Source: Adiantum capillus-veneris
Lineage: Eukaryota > Streptophyta > Polypodiopsida > Polypodiales > Pteridaceae
Direction: 5' to 3'
Assembly (NCBI GenBank): GCA_014529385.2
Contig: CM043971.1
Coordinates: 83,714,340-83,778,339 of the forward strand
DNA: 64,000 nt
The position numbers were made by a program, and so were the translations under genes. The stretch's first letter is position 1. The number at the start of each line of letters is the position of its first letter. This document shows positions 23,208 to 35,195 of the stretch, in pieces. The notes under the pieces are model-generated. The model made no database searches. It had not been told where the DNA came from and saw only the letters and a program-made list of their open reading frames with translations.

Positions 23208-24014
23208 TAATTCACGTTTTATACCTTTTGACTCACAAAAGTCCTGAAAGGCCTTTGAAACATACTCTCCACCATTGTCAGTGCGTAAGCATTTAAGCTT
23301 CTTGCCACTCTGATTCTCCACAAGTGTCACAAACGTTTTGAAAACACTAAACGCTTCATCCTTGTGCTTGAGAAAGTAAACCCATACTTTCCTCGAGTAA
23401 TCATCTATAAATGTCATAAAGTAAGAAGCTCCCCCTAGAGATAGGTTAGGCATAGGTCCACACAAATCACTATGAACAAGTGCCAACTATGTATCTCTTC
23501 TACTGCTTCTATGCTTATGTGGCTGTTGTGTTTGCTTACCACACAGACAATGTTCACAGAATTCAAAATCATTAAATGAAAAGCCAGGAAAATAACCAGA
23601 CTGAGACAAGATTTCCATTCCCTTCTTGGACATATGTCCTAACCGGCTATGCCACAAAGAAACGTTCGGCTCCTCGGTTACATTGATTACATTTTTAGAG
23701 ACATTTGATACATAAATCATGTAAAGTCCTCCAGACTTTACTCCATGTGCTACTGTCATAGAACCCTTGGATATCTTCCACATGTTCTGTCCAAAAGTGG
23801 TGACGTAGCCAGCATCATCAAGTAAACCTGTGCTGATCAAGCTCTTTGTAATTGCGGGAACATGTCTCACATTCTTCAGCATAAAAGAAGAGCCATTCTG
23901 AAACTTCAATTGAACATCTCCAACACCTAAGATCTCACATGTCTGCCCATTGCCTAGCCGAACATGATCATTAGTGGTCACATAAGAAGTAAACCACTCC
24001 TTGTTTGGAGACAC
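23208..24014 (-). pseudogene. Copia B protease and integrase part
   Basis: Minus-strand frame 24014-23487 holds protease remnants (SPNKEWFTSYVTTNDHV), the LWHSRLGHMSKKGMEIL block and CEHCLCGK. After a TAG at 23487 the frame continues with ALVHSDLCGPMPNLS and FVTLVENQSGKKLKCLRTDN without the 2-base deletion seen in A and C, then ends at the LTR of A. Confidence 0.85.
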
Positions 24015-24041
24015 ATGAAGTGATGCCCCTGAGTCTATAAT

Positions 24042-24965
24042 TCAGTCACTCAGTGCATTTCCATCAGATGCTGTAAGAAGAGCTGAGTCCATTGTATTCT
24101 TCAAGAAGTAGATGTCTCCTGACACTAGACTTTCATCCTCTGCAACAGTGTTTGTCACATTTATTTCTTGAATCTTCAGTGAGGACTTGTTCTTCTCACC
24201 ATGGTCTTCAGCTTTCTCTTTGCCTTTTTCTGCTTTCCATTCTCTGCAGTCGCTTTTCATGTGACCCTTCTTGCCACAATGGTAGCATTCTATGTCACTC
24301 TTGCCTTTAGCACTGCGGGACTTGCTACGAGACTGATTCCTCTTTCCACCTTTGTACTTTTCTTTGGTCCTTCCCCTGACAACTAAGGCTGTTCCTTTGC
24401 CTTTGTCCATTGTCTTCCTATTGGTTTCTTCAGTAAGCAGACTTCCTTCTACACCTGCTATGTTCAAACCATCTGGAGGTGCAGAATTACTCAAAGCTGT
24501 GCGAAAAGTGTCCCAACTTTCCGGCAATGTGATCAACAGGAACATAGCTCTAATAGGTTCATCAAACTTCACACCTTGAGCTGACAACTGACTATAGATT
24601 GTGTTGAATTCATTCAGATGATTGGACATAGGTGTCCCTTCTTTCATCTTCAAGTCAACAAGCTTCTTAAGCCAATATACCTGTGAAGCTGCACTCTGCT
24701 TCTCATAAAGATCACTCAGCTTTAACCATGCTTGATAAGCCGACATCTCGTCTGCTACATTGAAGTAAACGCTTTCTGCCAAAGTCAGCATAATGGTAGA
24801 AAGTGCCAATTCATCCATTTCGCTCCATTCATCTTCGTCCATATCTTCTGGTTTTATCCCCTTGAGCTTTATAGGTTTTATCTGCTTCTTTTGTACCAAC
24901 ACGTGCCAAATCTGCTTCTTCCATCCAGCTTCTTGATATTGTAAAGAGCAGTGTCCTGTGATCTA
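24042..24965 (-). pseudogene. Copia B gag
   Basis: Near identical to gag of A over 286 codons (24042-24902), with an intact CCHC CYHCGKKGHMKSDC. A 19-base deletion at about 24921, between short ttcca repeats, shifts the frame between the start codon region near 24969 and the body. It ends at the same TGA as A. Confidence 0.85.
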
Positions 24966-26051
24966 GCCATAGCTACGCTTCACAGTAGTTTACTTTTCTG
25001 GGAAACATTCGGCAGAGTTTCCCCTGTAAACTGACCTCTGAACCAATATCAACCTGTCAAATGAACCAAGAAAGCTTCAGATTCTGCAGAAATTTTGGCA
25101 GAGTCTCCTTTGTAAAATGGCTCTGTTGTACTAAAAACAGACCAAAAAACAGCTCAAAAAACACTCTCTCTGACACTGTAAGCTGCGGGTAAACTTGTTC
25201 TACACCTGTACTGTCTCTCACTATCCTGTCACTGTCCTATAAGCATAGACTGCGACAATGCCTTAACGGCAGTAAAGCAAAGATGCAATCCCAACTGTCT
25301 AACTCACAGTCAATACATCCTAGCTGCCTATCTAAGGGTGCTCGAGGGATCGCTCCAAGACCTGTATCACCGAAAGAATCTCAACATTCGAGAATCCCCC
25401 AGCTCAATAAAACCTCACTCGACCCTCAACAAAGGCTGCAGTAAATCTGACAGTACATAGACTTCCCACAAAGTCATACATCCACAAATTTCCCACTGTA
25501 TGCTATAACCGCTGCGGCAGTTGTTTGCTGCGTGACTCACAGCCAGCAAACCCTCAACAGGCATACATCATCTCTGACAATACATCCCATGTGGAAGTAC
25601 CTGCAATGTCAGGATGAAATCTGGAATATCAAGCAGCAAACACAAGCTACCTGATGAACTAGTGGATGTCGCCTACAGTCTGTGTGTAGATGCGCCCGTG
25701 TCGTATGTGACACGCCTCCAAGAACTGTGAGCCGTCCTTCGATGTGTAGACAGCTAGAAATCAACACTCTGGGAGTGCCGATATCCTCAACACCTGCAGT
25801 CGTAGGCCGAAAACCCCAAATTTGTAGAGTCGGATCTGCACCCGTCGAGACCACGTAGTCAAAAATGGCCTACGCAGACCTTTGTCGAAGCCGAACGGTG
25901 GCCGAGATGACCTCAGAATGAAATTCTGACAACACTAAGACCTTCGATAACTCCCACGAGATTTGGGGCCATGTCTTCGCCTGTCGAATTTCACTCCAAT
26001 CTGAGTTGGTGACTCTAGCCTCCTGCAGTGCTGCCCCGAGCCTCGATCTGA

Positions 26052-26063
26052 GCTCTGATACCA
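26052..26063 (-). promoter_or_regulatory. Copia B primer-binding site (tRNA-iMet)
   Basis: TGGTATCAGAGC on the minus strand, two bases from the LTR edge. Confidence 0.92.
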
Positions 26064-26065
26064 GT

Positions 26066-26254
26066 TGAAGGAGTACGAGCGGAAGTGCGACGCGAGAGAG
26101 AGTGCGAGAAGAAGAGCACGACGATATGGTGAACTCGCTCTTCTGTAATGTGAGCATAGTGAGTTCTTATTAGGTTGTTATAAAAGAAGATGTGTACATA
26201 CCTGGCGGCCCGCCCACTTACCTGGGCGACCACATTGGGCTTTATACCCCAACA
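26066..26254 (-). repeat. Copia B 5 prime LTR
   Basis: 189 bp, shortened by a 3-base deletion relative to copies in A, C and D. It is followed by the tctat duplication at 26255-26259. Confidence 0.92.
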
Positions 26255-26587
26255 TCTATTGTTGGTTACATGGATGCAGATTATGTGGGTTGCAGAGATA
26301 GTAGGAGATATACATCTGGCAACATTTTCATATTTGTAGGAGGAGCCATTTGTTGGAGATCCTCTCTCCAAGATTGTACATCTTCTTTCACTACAAAGGC
26401 TGAGTATGTTGTGGCGTCAGATGCCAGCAAGGAAGCTACATGGTTGGCACGTTTAGTGGGAGATCTAGACATTTAACAGCTTCCTGTTTTGTATTGTGAT
26501 AGTCAAAGGACCATTGCTTTGGCAAGAAATCTCGTGTTTCATTCCAAGTTGAAACACATTGAGATGAGGTATCATCTCATTCGAGAT
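26255..26587 (+). pseudogene. Copia RNase H segment in inverted orientation
   Basis: Plus-strand frame: IVGYMDADYVGCRDSRRYTS, FTTKAEYVVASDASKEATWL, then, past one stop, LPVLYCDSQRTIALARN and RYHLIRD. It breaks at HLIRD, exactly where the minus-strand fragment at 17656 begins with DALTNK. Flipping this 330-bp segment would make the two parts contiguous and in frame, so it looks like a local inversion in the old outer copia. Confidence 0.8.
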
Positions 26588-26785
26588 GTGTGCGAATGCA
26601 TGCGTGCATGGTGCGGTCTGTACGTGTGAGAAGGGGAGAGGGAGAGAGTAGACCATTATGTGGGTGGAATAAGGCTCAAATGAGCTACTCCTTATTCTTG
26701 GTAAATGTACAAGAATAAGGTGAGTAGTGGGAGGGCGCCCATAGCTTGGGCGGTCGGGCAAGGCATAGATGCTTTTACCCCAACA
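26588..26785 (-). repeat. Copia-type LTR of a third family (partial or solo)
   Basis: The minus strand begins TGTTGGGGTAAAAGC at 26785 and ends near CGCACA at about 26588, roughly 198 bp with TG...CA ends. It does not match the 192-bp LTR family. No 5-bp duplication was found, so it may be a recombination product. Confidence 0.55.
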
Positions 26786-29700
26786 ATTGGAAGGATTACC
26801 ACATAAAGACTTTTTTCCTAAATTTTTCAAGGACCCATTCCCACCTCTGAGCCATGGTTACATTGAACCCCATTGGTATGTCTAGTAATATGAAAACTTG
26901 TCCATTTGGTATTTCTTGGCATCTTGCTACAGTAACGGTCAATGGAGTTTTCCCATTAGAAGCTTTAAAGCTAGTTTATGGTGGTTAATTTGGGAGCCAC
27001 TTGCCAGGAAAAAAATGTTAAAGACATTCCAAAAAAGAGTCATCAGATTTCTAATCAGCATTGCCCAATGCATTTGCAAACATTTGTAGACATAAATCAA
27101 TAACAGAGCCATAGATTTTAATCCCTTTTAACAGAGGGGCAAGACACCCTTGTGTGAACAAGCACTGCAAGACAAAATCCCATTCCAACCTAACATAGGA
27201 TTTGTCAAAGTGAACTTTGAAAAACAAAGATTCATTTTCATTTTCTAGTGCATGCTTCATGCCTTCCCACAAAGTTATGATAACATCAAGAATAAATCAC
27301 ATTTTAACAAAACTTTTTTGTTCTTGCAAAATAAGGCTACCCATGCGGGGAAGTCTCCTAGCTAAAGAAACAGAAAAAACATTTATAAATTGAAGTTAGA
27401 CATGTTATGGGTCTCCAATTGCTGAGATTCTCCTTGCTACCTTTTTTGTGTAGGAGTTTAACTACCCCAGCATTGATGCAGGTAGGAAGGGCTTGTTTCC
27501 TAACAACTTCTTGCTACACCAACATAAGATAAGGGGATATAAAGTCCTTGTATTGCATGTAAAATTCAATAGGAATACCATCAATTCCTACCACCAATAA
27601 ATTCTTTAATCTCACCTTCGGAGATAGATTGGTCAAGGAAGTGTGCTATTTTTGGAGTCACAATCTTCCCTTTGACCTGAACAATTAGAGACCTAGCTTC
27701 TTGAATTTTCCTATCCCTTTTATATTTTCGAGGGAGTTTATTGATAAAGAACTCTCTCGTTATGGTGAGGTTCCTATCTCTTTTGGGTTTTCTGGAGAAT
27801 ATATTGGTAAGAACTCTCTAGCTATGGTGAGGTTCTCCTTATGAGACTTAGCCAAGAAAACAACATTATCTTTGAATAAGGGAATAAAGTCTTTGTCCTT
27901 ATTCTTCTTCACTAGATCAAACATACTCTTGGTAGGTCTATCAATTTTTTGTGCCCATAATTCTCTAGTGAAAGCAAGGGAATTGCTAGCTTCCAGGAGA
28001 TCTTCCTACCTAAGATAGTCTCTAAGCTCTAGGAGCTTAGCAAGGGGGGATCAGCTTTGGAGAGATATTCTTCAAGTTGAAGAATCTCCCTTGATATCAG
28101 CACTCTTCTCTATTCTCTAATCTCTTCAGCTAGTATCTTTTTATATTGTGTAAGGGTTCTCTGAATTTTTTGCACACAGATTTCCTAGGCTTTGGTAGGT
28201 GAAGGAAACTTAGTGATGGGACTCATGAAAAATAAATTGGACTTTTTTTAAATAACTTAAATATCAAATAAAGATAGGTCAATATGAGGCCAATTAGCTT
28301 TGTATGAAGTCTCAACCCTTGATAGATCAAAAAGTACATGTTTATGATCAGACAAAAGTAAGGTGGAATGAGTTTCACATTTGATCAACCAACATTCCTA
28401 AAGCACATTAACAGATATATAGACTATCCAATCATGTAGCAGCTCTGAAGCATTCATCTGAGTGCTTGTTGCTCCAAGAGAAACCACATCCTCAGATAGA
28501 TCCAACAAAAATTATAGAATTGATCAAGTTTACCCAATGTGTTTTCTCAAAACTAGAGATCACCTATCCCAGAGATCTTGATCTATTTGCAATTTTTTCT
28601 TCCATATTGAAGTCATTTGCAATGAAAATATTTTTAGGCAGTTTTGCAATCTCTTGCTAGCAAAATGAGTTAGGAACACAAACATTGACTAAAGTGTGGT
28701 TGATTGGATCATATAAGGTGACAAAAATCCACATGCCCTTATCTAATGTCTGGGGGATGTCTGTTATGAGGTTGGACCATTTACATGAGATTCTTAAAGT
28801 AGCACCACCTATGCCAACAAAATGATTAATGAAATGCCATTTATAGCCAGAGCCAGTCCTATTCAGATTGATTTCCAAGTCTTTACCTGCAAGTTCTAGC
28901 TCCTGCAAGCATATAAAGTCAGGGTGCAAGGATAGTTCTTGCATCCATTTGTTGATAACCATAGACCTAGATGGGTCTAAAAGCCCTTTACAACAGTTGA
29001 GGGGGGTAAAATCATGTTAACGAGACATGCCTTCTGTGCTAGTTAGCATATTCAAATCAGCACATCTAAAAAATTGGGCACACGATAAAATTTTCACAAA
29101 TAAATATCAAAATTTTTTGGAGTTTGTATACTTGGATTCCTTGTTTGAGGAGCTTTCTATTGATAAATCATGTGTCAGAGATCTTAGAGATCTAGCTTGT
29201 GTTATTGTATTAGTTAGCATGTGTCAAAATTGTGCTAATTAGCATTGTCCGAGATAGCTTAAAGCATGTCGCGTTAACATGCTTTCACCAAGGGAGATTC
29301 CATTCAAATTGGGGCATTTCCTTTGTTGATGTTTTTATTTGGTTTAGCCATAGCCACTAAAAATTTGTTTGAGTCATTAGATTCTCTACTTTCCTCTTAG
29401 CCTTGGAGGCCTACATGTTGGGCAAGCTTTCTTCTTTAGCCTGATTCATAAGTATATGACCTGATGGAGAAGGTGAGCTATCCAATTCCAAATTTTTTTG
29501 CTAGCTTTATCGTCTAATTGCTTAGCAAACTGAAATACAACATCTGAAGGCAAGGTGCTTGGGAACCTTGCCGAGAACTTTTGACGCATTCACCTTCTTT
29601 CTCTGAATCAGACAATGCTTTGGTTTTGTCAATAGGACTACCACAAGTACCTGCACAATCCTTAATACGAACTATGATCTTAGGAGCCTTATTAAGGTCC

Positions 29701-30260
29701 AAGTCTATGAAAAGTTAGGGATCCCATTTAGGGTTGATCCCTCCTCTGGCCTTTTGCCCTAGAACCTTCCCTATAACCCCACCTATATATCTAAGCCAGG
29801 GATAATATTCCATAGGTAAATCTGGGAAATCAATCCAAACAAGAGCCTCGGTAGGTTTTTCCCTTTTGGGATTAAAGCCTTTGTACCACTTGAAGAAGGA
29901 AATATGAGTATTTTTAATAAGCAAATGACCCTCTGTGATTACCTATAGAGCATTATTAGCATCTTCAAAGAAAAATAAGTAGAAATTGTTGGATAGGTAT
30001 CGAATATGTTGAGGGAACATGTTTCTATATTTCTAGTTAATGGGCTAACCGTATCTTTAGAACTCCAAGAGACCATGGCACAATCCAGTTAGTATTATGT
30101 CCATGAGCTGACTATACCAGGCATCTACATCATGTTTACTAATGGTTGTAGCTTCAAAAGTCTCATAGTCAATTTGGTCTCCATAAGTACATGCCCTATC
30201 AGGAACATTAAAGGGTCTCATCATAGTGATGGTCGAAGATGAGAGGGCACACTTTTCCAC
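26786..30260 (-). mobile_element. Plant L1 LINE, 5 prime half (split element)
   Basis: Reading on the minus strand from the right: a DUF4283-like ORF1 region (HISFFKWYKGFNPKREKPTE, ALVWIDFPDLPMEYYPWLRY, near 29900-29740); an endonuclease-like region (WMQELSLHPDFICLQELELA, near 28950); degenerate RT between about 28450 and 27000; and finally WEWVLEKFRKKVF near 26830. This last is the RT-distal motif normally just upstream of the FLWGG region found at 17130. The element is therefore continuous with 15849-17227 except for roughly 50 bp lost at the insertion nest. Many stops make it inactive. The 5 prime limit is approximate. Confidence 0.75.
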
Positions 30261-31040
30261 AAGGGGAGAGTGTTTTTTCATAGTGATATGTTACTTTGCA
30301 TCATAGCATTCCTGATTCATATATATTGATGGGGGACGTGGGAAGAGAAAAGAGGGGAATATGGTTCACTTAGCATGGAGAGTCTACAAACATGTGCACT
30401 ATAACCGTTATGAACTCATATGTTGAATCCCTTGATGTGTGTATGAAGACTTTAGTAATTTTAACATAAGTATACGTAGTCCCTTGTCAATGTCTATTCG
30501 TTTGGACACATTGACATCTTGCAAGGAATGAGGGTTGATAGCACAAAATGAGATTTGGATGGCTTGCCAAACCTCATGGAACTTGATAGCTAGTCTACTT
30601 TGTTTGCAAAGATTGAATATGCTAGCACCAAGCTTCCTTTGCAATCGATCTCATGTGAAATCTAGTACAATGCCTCATAAAGCTCGATGCTTCTATCAAA
30701 AAATGGTTCCATGAGAATTGGATAGCCTTCCAAATCTCAATTATATTGCTATTCAAAGAAAGATTGTTATCTTCAACAAAAGTGTGCATAATGGTTTTCC
30801 ATGACGTTAACTGGTATGGATTCAACATAAGTATACATAGTGCGTGCCAAAATTTAATAGTTAGATCTATGCATGAGATTTGGAAAATTGTGATTTTAAA
30901 AACTGTCTAAATCTCTATGCATACGATTTGGATGACTAACCAAATCTCACGTGGAATTGACCTGTTCAATTAAAAAAATGAATTTAGGTAGTGAACGATT
31001 GCATTAGCTCTTTTTGACATGCTCTCTCTTTGCTTGCATG
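30261..31040. other. Gene-poor stretch with imperfect direct repeats
   Basis: AT-rich. The word AACATAAGTATAC occurs at about 30461 and 30822, with similar flanks (predicted pieces EVWQAIQIS and EIWKAIQFS on the minus strand), suggesting a decayed tandem repeat about 360 bp long. No recognised gene. Confidence 0.45.
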
Positions 31041-31763
31041 GTCCAAAAATGGCTCTTTCTATGGGTACAAAGGTGGAACTCATTATGTTTGGGAAAATGG
31101 TTGGACATGGGTTTGTGGTTGAGATTGACCCCGATGGAGTGTGCCATTGAGTTACCATTGGTCATGGAAATGTCATTATTGCAATAGGAGACTGTGTTTA
31201 TCATGAAATTCCATTGGCCTTTCCAACCACGGGTGATGCAATTGATAGTGTTTTGAAGTGTAATAAAGAGTCATTGCATGTTCTTGACATGGAGATTGAG
31301 CCAATTAGCAACCCTATGAGTCCCATTGCTAATGTTGAGTGCAAAGGTGAACCGGAACAACTAACATTCATGCATGATAACATGTCTAGCAAAGAGTCAT
31401 GGAAAGATACGAGGGTTCATCTATGGAATGAGGGTAGGACTAGATGTATGGCTAAAGGAATTTTCCATGTCATGCCGTTTGATACAAGTTAACTTTGAAT
31501 TGCTTGTGGACAATTGTGTTAGTGTCGTAGTAGAGAGGAGATGTGTTTTTGCAACAAGTAGTTCACTTGATGTAGATAGTATTAGCCTTGTTGTATGGTC
31601 AATCACACAAATCACTTTTCTAGATGGTAGACCATTGTGCGATGATGATGCTATGAAGCTTCAGTCAGATGGGGACATTTGGGACAATATGGATGATGAC
31701 CCAAAAATTGGGGTGCCGTTATCCAACAAGTGCCTTTATCCAACAAGCAAAAATATTCAATGA
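31041..31763 (+). pseudogene. Degenerate coding region, unknown (possibly DNA-transposon derived)
   Basis: Plus-strand frames 31041-31490 and 31374-31763 hold protein-like sequence with short breaks (words KVELIMFGKMVGHGFVVEID, GDCVYHEIPLAFPTTGDAID). The pattern of a glycine-valine strand region followed by a GDAI...FP motif faintly recalls the C-terminal region of plant En/Spm-associated proteins, but the match is too weak to name. One frame change and one stop are present. Confidence 0.3.
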
Positions 31764-33264
31764 AAGATAAGAAACCAAAAGATGTGATTATTAGAGAACC
31801 AACAACATCAAGCAATATGTCTCTTGAGTCTATGCACAAGTGTCAATTGTTTGATTTTTGTGGAAAATAATGTTGTCAGCTAATGTATCTCGGAATGATA
31901 ATGTCTCTTACAAGATAATTTTGGGGCGAGTGTCAACAATCTCACATTAGCTATGTGTATGATACCTTGGAGATAGCTCAATGTATTGATCCACATGGAA
32001 AGCTCATTGAATGGGAATGAGATCTATTGTAGTGGATGGTATGAGATGTGTGTGATTCCAAAGACATCATTTCCCACGTACAATAAATATTTTGAAGTAG
32101 GTATGCATGTATTCTTTCATGGGAGCACAACATGGAAAGGTTAAGGGGCCACGTTGGAATGGGAAAATCCATTATTTGAGATTTTGTAAAAACGACTCAA
32201 AATAGATGCCTCATAAGAGCAAAACTATAGCAGATGGTACTAGGGAGACCTTACTTGTAATAAAAAAGATGTACATATAGGTTGATATTCTTGGAGTGGT
32301 CAATTCAAAACTCATAGCCACAGGTTATAAGAGCTTGTCATCATATACCTCCAATAAAATACGGAACAAAGAGTTCAAGCATGTGTCATTGTCAAAGTCA
32401 AGTAAACTTTCTAAGTGTAGCTTGTGTAGTGGAATTAAATCACAAATGGTTGCTACAAAGTCCCAAGAAAATTGCGGCAAGATCATGGAGGAGTGGAGGA
32501 AACACATGAAACAAAAATAGAGTTGCAGAAACTTATACTATGGTTGGCACAAGTACTCAGAGATGTCCGCTAATCGGTAGCTTTACTTAGGGAAGTTTGT
32601 TTTGCTAGACTTGAAAATTTCTCCCATTTGGCTATTGTATCTTAATTTTAACAAATGAACTTGGCTAGTTGTAAACCCCTAAAAAACTTCGGATGCTCTA
32701 TAGTGAGAGAATTGGAAACATGATATGGCTATGACAGCTAATGGAATTTATGGAAGGGAATTCCTCTCAGTTGAATGAAAGAGGTTTCTAGATTTTTGAA
32801 GAACATCAATTTTACTGTTAATATTTTTAGACTTTGCAATAAGCTTCAGGAAAGGATGGTTGTCTAAGCTTAAGAACAAGATCGCTTTTTTACTTGAAAC
32901 ACTTTTGCACATATAGGATTGTAGCTGACATGGATAACAAATGATAGGTTCTTTGACACCTTTTATACATAGCCAAGTCTAATAAAATTTGTATAGTCTA
33001 TATGGATGCGAGTGAGAATTCTATCTTTGCTTAAAAAGAATTAGCTTTGCTGTAGACCCCGACCTTGGAGATGAAGGCGTATTTCATCCTCATAAAAATG
33101 GTTTCGTCTTAATGTATTTGATAACTAGAATGTTATTTCATTCTGATCATATTGTACAAAAATGACTTGAATGCAGAATTGTATTTATGCAAACCACCTT
33201 CTTGATATCTAAAGTGAGTTGTATTTTGAACAAAATGTTATTTTGCGTATAAGTTCTTTATACA

Positions 33265-33299
<35 letters not shown>

Positions 33300-33814
33300 C
33301 TATTCTATTAAAAACATACGCTTAGAACCTGGCTCTTTATCATCAAGCTACCAACTATTGAAGGATTTTTACCATTTACTTTCTCAACACTTTAGGAACT
33401 ACCTACTTGCCTGAGTATACCACTATTGCAAACCAAAACTGAAAATAGAATTTCTAAACTTATTATTTATTGATAATTGACCACCTGATTGGACTCTCTA
33501 ATCAAATACGAGGAGATTCTTATATAAATAAAGTGCCTGTTAGAATTTGAGGTCACCACTCATAGAAGACGTAATTTGAGATGACACAAAAAAAAATGGC
33601 ACTCTTTACACAATTCTTTTTCTTTCTGTCTACTGCTAAATAAACAAAGAACACCCTTAAAAGTACAAGTCATAAACACTTTAAATGTACAAATGACGCG
33701 TTAACGAAGATTATAAGATACTATCATCACCAAATTTATTAAAATGTGGTGACATGATATGCGTTGTAACAAATTTTGAACTAATTTTGGCTACTCAAGG
33801 CCTTAAATCAAGAC
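31764..33814. other. Gene-poor AT-rich sequence
   Basis: No gene or element recognised. A (CA)14 array lies at about 33265-33292. The sequence is AT-rich with frequent stops in all frames. Confidence 0.5.
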
Positions 33815-34001
33815 CATTTGTTAGGCCAAGGGTAAGACGGGCCAGGCCAAGGGCCTATATATGACATGGTTTGGTGGAGATGTGCATGTTCTAGTGCCAG
33901 TCTCTCAAATGTCAGGCCAAGGGTAAGACGGGCCAGGCCAAGGGCCAGAACACACATGCAAAATATGGGGCCTATATTTAGCACGCCAAGGCCCTATATA
34001 T
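33815..34001 (+). repeat. Remnant of an older LTR with an internal duplication; target of copia C
   Basis: The phrase CAGGCCAAGGGTAAGACGGG occurs twice (about 33820 and 33913). The stretch CTATATATGACATGGTTTGG at 33855 recurs just right of copia C (from about 49033), with the words GATGTGCATGTTCTAGT. Copia C therefore inserted into this LTR. The right part leads to TTGGTATCAAAGTTC near 49086, a primer site of another copia family. Confidence 0.75.
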
Positions 34002-34201
34002 TGTTGGGGTATAAAGCCCAATGTGGTCGCCCAAGTAAGTGGGCGGGCCGCCAGGTATGTACACATATTCTTTTGTAAAAACCTAATAAGAACTCACTAT
34101 GCTCTACACATTACAGTAGAGCGAGTTCACCATATCGTCCTGCTCTTCTTCTTGCACTCTCTCTCTCTCTCTCGCGTCGCACTTCCGCTCGTACTCCTTC
34201 A
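34002..34201 (+). repeat. Copia C 5 prime LTR
   Basis: 200 bp, TGTTGGGG to CTTCA. It is 8 bp longer than the 3 prime LTR because of a longer CT run, with a handful of substitutions between the pair. Confidence 0.93.
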
Positions 34202-34203
34202 AC

Positions 34204-34215
34204 TGGTATCAGAGC
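34204..34215 (+). promoter_or_regulatory. Copia C primer-binding site (tRNA-iMet)
   Basis: TGGTATCAGAGC, two bases after the LTR. Confidence 0.93.
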
Positions 34216-34658
34216 TCAGATCGAGGCTCGGGGCAGCACTGCAGGAGGCTAGAGTCACCAACTCATATTGGAGTGAAATTCGACAGGCGAAGACACGGCC
34301 CCAAATCTCGTGGGATAGCCCGAAGGACTTAGTGTTGTCAGAATTTCATTCTGAGGTCATCTCGGCCACCATTCGGCTTCGACAAAGGTCTGCGCAGGCC
34401 ATTTTCGACTACGTGGTCTCGACGGGTGCATATCCGACTCTGCAAATTTGGGGTTTTCGGCCTACGGCTGCAGGTGCTGAGGATATCGACACTCCCAGAG
34501 TGTTGATTTGTGGCTGTCTACACATCGAAGGACGGCTCACAGTTCTTGGAGGCGTGTCACATACGACACGGACGCATCTACACACAGACTGTAGGCGACA
34601 TCCACTAGTTCATCAGGTAGCTTGTCTTTGCTGCTTGATATTCCAGATTTCATCCTGA
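34212..34658 (+). CDS. Leader reading frame of copia C (uncharacterised)
   Basis: An open frame of about 148 codons from ELRSRLGAALQEARV to CCLIFQISS, between primer site and gag. It extends open back into the LTR. It is syntenic with frames in A and D, and with a stop-bearing version in B. There is no recognised domain. Coding status is uncertain. Confidence 0.35.
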   Translation, partial: ELRSRLGAALQEARVTNSYWSEIRQAKTRPQISWDSPKDLVLSEFHSEVISATIRLRQRSAQAIFDYVVSTGAYPTLQIWGFRPTAAGAEDIDTPRVLICGCLHIEGRLTVLGGVSHTTRTHLHTDCRRHPLVHQVACLCCLIFQISS

Positions 34659-35195
34659 CATTGCAGGTACTTCCACATGGGATGTATTGTCAGAGATGAT
34701 GTATGTCTGTTGAGGGTTTGCTGGCTGTGAGTCACGCAGCAAACAACTGCCGCAGCGGTTATAGCATACAATGGGAAATTTGTGGATGTATGACTTTGTG
34801 GGAAGTCTATGTACTGTCAGATTTACTGCAGCCTTTGTTGAGGGTCGAGTGAGGTTTTATTGAGCTGGGGGATTCTCGAATGTTGAGATCCTTTCGGTGA
34901 TACAGGTCTTGGAGCGATCCCTCGAGCACCCTTAGATAGGTAGCTAGGATGTATTGACTGTGAGTTAGACAGTTGGGATTGCATCTTTGCTTTACTGCCG
35001 TTGAGGCATTGTCGCAGTCTATGCTTATAGGACAGTGACAGGACAGTGAGAGACAGTACAGGTGCAGGACAGGTTTACCCGCAGCTTACAGTGTCAGAGA
35101 GACAATGTTTTTTGAGCTGTTTTTTGGTCTGTTTTTAGTACACCAGAGCCATTTTACAAAGGAGACTCTGCCAAAAATTTTGCAGACTCTGAAGC

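Larger units (their letters stand above)
23208..26254 (-). mobile_element. Copia element B, 3 prime part deleted
   Basis: Same family and orientation as A. It retains the 5 prime LTR (26066-26254), primer site (26052-26063), leader, gag, protease and the first part of integrase as far as the residues KGIKREL, then stops at the edge of copia A. The rest of integrase, RT, RNase H and a private 3 prime LTR are absent. The duplication tctat after its 5 prime LTR pairs with the one left of copia A. The simplest history is A inserting into B, then recombination between the A and B 3 prime LTRs removing the end of B. Confidence 0.88.

Noticed and set aside
22965-23486. A novel fusion protein of integrase and LTR sequence
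   Set aside because: The frame simply runs from copia B integrase across the junction into the LTR of A; it reflects the rearrangement, not a selected fusion.
34204-34215. tRNA gene suggested by TGGTATCAGAGC
   Set aside because: Only the primer-site segment is present next to an LTR; no cloverleaf could be drawn.
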